Part shown: piece by piece, positions 5,391 to 6,725 of the stretch | How positions within the stretch are numbered: position 1 is the stretch's first letter | How the letters are laid out: each line of letters begins with the position of its first letter | Source: an uncultured Agitococcus sp. | Lineage (GTDB): Bacteria; Pseudomonadota; Gammaproteobacteria; Pseudomonadales; Moraxellaceae | Assembly: GCF_937920075.1 (NCBI RefSeq) | Contig: NZ_CALETI010000399.1 | Location: forward strand, 1-6,725 | Length of the DNA stretch: 6,725 bases | Reading direction: 5' to 3' | Notes under the pieces: model-generated | The model's input: the letters and a program-made list of their open reading frames with translations, nothing else | Told to the model about the DNA's origin: nothing | Database searches by the model: none | Position numbers and translations under genes: made by a program

Positions 5391-6518
5391 TCAAGCAGCT
5401 AATTTTTCTACCATCACAGCTTGTGCCATCGCCTTATCATCTTTTAATACTTTACTCTTAGAAGGCAAAGCATAACGCAGAATACGACCACACACTTGGC
5501 CAAACTGTTTAACCAATGAGCCTTTGTTGTAGTGTTGGCCATAACGTTGGCAAATTTCTTGAACTTCTACCGACATCTCAGCATAACGACGAGCTGGAAT
5601 ATCAGGGAATAAATGATGTTCAATTTGATGACTCAAATTACCTGACATAATATGAAATAACTTACCACCCGTTAAATTTGATGAGCCGCGTAATTGGCGT
5701 AAATACCAAGACCCACGGGTTTCATTCTCTAAAACACTTTTATGGAAAATTTCAACATCAGTGGTAAAGTGACCACAGAAAATAATGGTAAATGTCCAAA
5801 AATTGCGAATGCCATTAGCCGCCAAATTACCTAAAAACACAGGTAAAAATAAAGGCCCTGCTAAAGCCGGAAATAATAAATAATCTTTAAGCAATTGTTT
5901 TTTGGTTTTTGCCCAAATAGGTTTTAATTCCGCACGTAACTGCTCTTTTGACTTTTTACCTGCAAAATATTTACCTAGCTCCAAGTCTTGGATGGCAACG
6001 CCCCACTGAAACAACGCAGCAAAAATTACCGAATAAATTGGTTGAGCCAAATAAAATGGCTGCCAACGCTGCTCTGGGAATAAACGTAAAATACCATAAC
6101 CTACATCATCATCCATGCCTTTGATATTGGTATAGGTATGATGCTTAAAGTTATGAGTTTTACGCCAGTTGTCAGCCGTACCAACAATATCCCATTCATA
6201 ACTTTTGCCATTAAAACGTGAATCACGCATCCAATCGTATTGACCATGCATGACGTTATGGCCTAACTCCATATTTTCTAAAATTTTAGACACACCTAAT
6301 AAAGCAGTGCCTGCTAACCATGCTGGTGGTAAAAAGCTTAAAAACAGTAAACCACGACCAATAATTTCGGTATAGCGCACCGATTTATAAATATTTTCAA
6401 TATACTTAGCATCTTTTTCGCCTAAGTCCGCTTGAACTCTAGCACGTAAAGCATCTAATTCAGCACCAAATTGAGCAAGCTCTTCTGCCGTTAATTGGCG
6501 ATTTTGTATCTTAGCCAT
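5391..6518 (-). CDS. Membrane fatty acid (acyl-CoA/acyl-lipid) desaturase, DesA3/DesB type
   Basis: Introduces a cis double bond (probably delta-9) into saturated acyl chains using O2 and electrons; an integral inner-membrane di-iron enzyme. The 375 residues carry all three histidine boxes: HNVMH (87-91), HNFKHH (122-127) and HQIEHH (297-302). Hydrophobic segments lie near 53-78, 155-175, 213-232 and 238-252. The stretches ELGHNVMHGQYDW and KGMDDDVGYGILR resemble mycobacterial DesA3 and Pseudomonas DesB as I remember them. The ATG has an AGGAG site at 6528-6532 that overlaps the stop codon of the upstream reductase gene, so translation of the two is probably coupled. The gene order reductase then desaturase matches the Pseudomonas desC-desB operon. 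Exact substrate (acyl-CoA or phospholipid) and regiospecificity cannot be fixed from sequence alone, so no symbol is assigned. Confidence 0.92.
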   Translation of the reverse strand: MAKIQNRQLTAEELAQFGAELDALRARVQADLGEKDAKYIENIYKSVRYTEIIGRGLLFLSFLPPAWLAGTALLGVSKILENMELGHNVMHGQYDWMRDSRFNGKSYEWDIVGTADNWRKTHNFKHHTYTNIKGMDDDVGYGILRLFPEQRWQPFYLAQPIYSVIFAALFQWGVAIQDLELGKYFAGKKSKEQLRAELKPIWAKTKKQLLKDYLLFPALAGPLFLPVFLGNLAANGIRNFWTFTIIFCGHFTTDVEIFHKSVLENETRGSWYLRQLRGSSNLTGGKLFHIMSGNLSHQIEHHLFPDIPARRYAEMSVEVQEICQRYGQHYNKGSLVKQFGQVCGRILRYALPSKSKVLKDDKAMAQAVMVEKLAA

Positions 6519-6530
6519 TTCTTAAATCTC

Positions 6531-6725
6531 CTAAATCTCTAAAACCAAATCAGATTGCGGACGACTAACACATAAGCGCACTGCACTATTCGGCTCTTGA
6601 TTAATTTCACCATTTTGTAAATCTTGAGTAGTGCCTGACTGTTTTTTGCAACTACAACTATGACAAATTCCCATACGACAACCAGAAGGTGGATAAACAC
6701 CCAGTTCTTCTAAAGCATTTAATAA
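6531..6725 (-). CDS. Ferredoxin-type oxidoreductase, C-terminal 2Fe-2S domain (partial)
   Basis: The last 64 codons of a gene that starts outside the window. They encode a plant-type 2Fe-2S domain: CRMGICHSC gives the C-x4-C-x2-C loop, and the fourth ligand is the cysteine in RLCVSRP near the end, which closes with DLVLEI. In known relatives (Pseudomonas DesC, mycobacterial Rv3230c) this domain is the C-terminal end of an FAD/NAD(P)H reductase that hands electrons to the partner desaturase; the flavin and NAD domains are not visible here, so a free-standing ferredoxin is not formally excluded. The TAG stop lies 12 bases before the desaturase ATG and overlaps its ribosome binding site, showing a shared transcript. 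Confidence 0.88.
   Translation of the reverse strand, partial: LLNALEELGVYPPSGCRMGICHSCSCKKQSGTTQDLQNGEINQEPNSAVRLCVSRPQSDLVLEI

Noticed and set aside
1..6725. Undescribed defence system, CRISPR array, tRNA or integrated phage
   Set aside because: No repeat-spacer pattern, tRNA-like cloverleaf, integrase, nuclease or toxin-antitoxin signature is visible; nearly all coding sequence is accounted for by recognisable core genes.

Overview
The window looks like chromosomal DNA of an AT-rich gammaproteobacterium. The evidence is a minus-strand apbC-dcd pair divergent from metG (an arrangement I recall from Pseudomonas), a Pseudomonas/Neisseria-type dCTP deaminase, an outer-membrane porin, and a desaturase with a ferredoxin-type reductase that resembles the Pseudomonas desB/desC pair. 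A Moraxellaceae-like host would fit, but the sequence alone does not prove it. Most of the genes are housekeeping, and I see no defence system, CRISPR array, tRNA or rRNA. The interest lies mainly in the spaces between genes and in one orphan gene.

Layout: (1) 1-317, minus strand: the N-terminal third or so of a general porin with a clear signal peptide. Its upstream region (318-604) holds two stem-loops in the predicted 5' leader and a good candidate Pho box with a correctly spaced -10 element. (2) 605-636: the terminator of dcd. (3) 651-2459, minus strand: apbC (mrp) followed by dcd. They are separated by a spacer of about 160 bp whose two ends carry the same 16-bp sequence; one copy is the last four codons and stop of apbC, and the other supplies the ribosome binding site of dcd. 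The spacer also holds an imperfect inverted repeat of a dispersed-repeat type. (4) 2460-2677: divergent control region with a 10-bp inverted repeat. (5) 2678-4723, plus strand: metG, full length, with zinc site and C-terminal tRNA-binding domain. (6) 4732-5387: an orphan gene of about 200 codons bracketed by two oppositely oriented 'GTAG plus hairpin' REP-like elements. Its arginine codon use differs from metG. (7) 5391-6725, minus strand: an operon of a membrane fatty-acid desaturase preceded by the C-terminal 2Fe-2S end of its probable electron-donating reductase, which runs off the window.

How the genes relate: ApbC (Fe-S carrier), Dcd (dUMP/dTTP supply) and MetRS (translation) are core metabolism and are probably neighbours by ancestry. 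The reductase and desaturase form a functional pair: electrons from NAD(P)H would pass through the flavin and 2Fe-2S centre to the di-iron desaturase to make unsaturated fatty acids. The porin is probably regulated separately, possibly by phosphate limitation.
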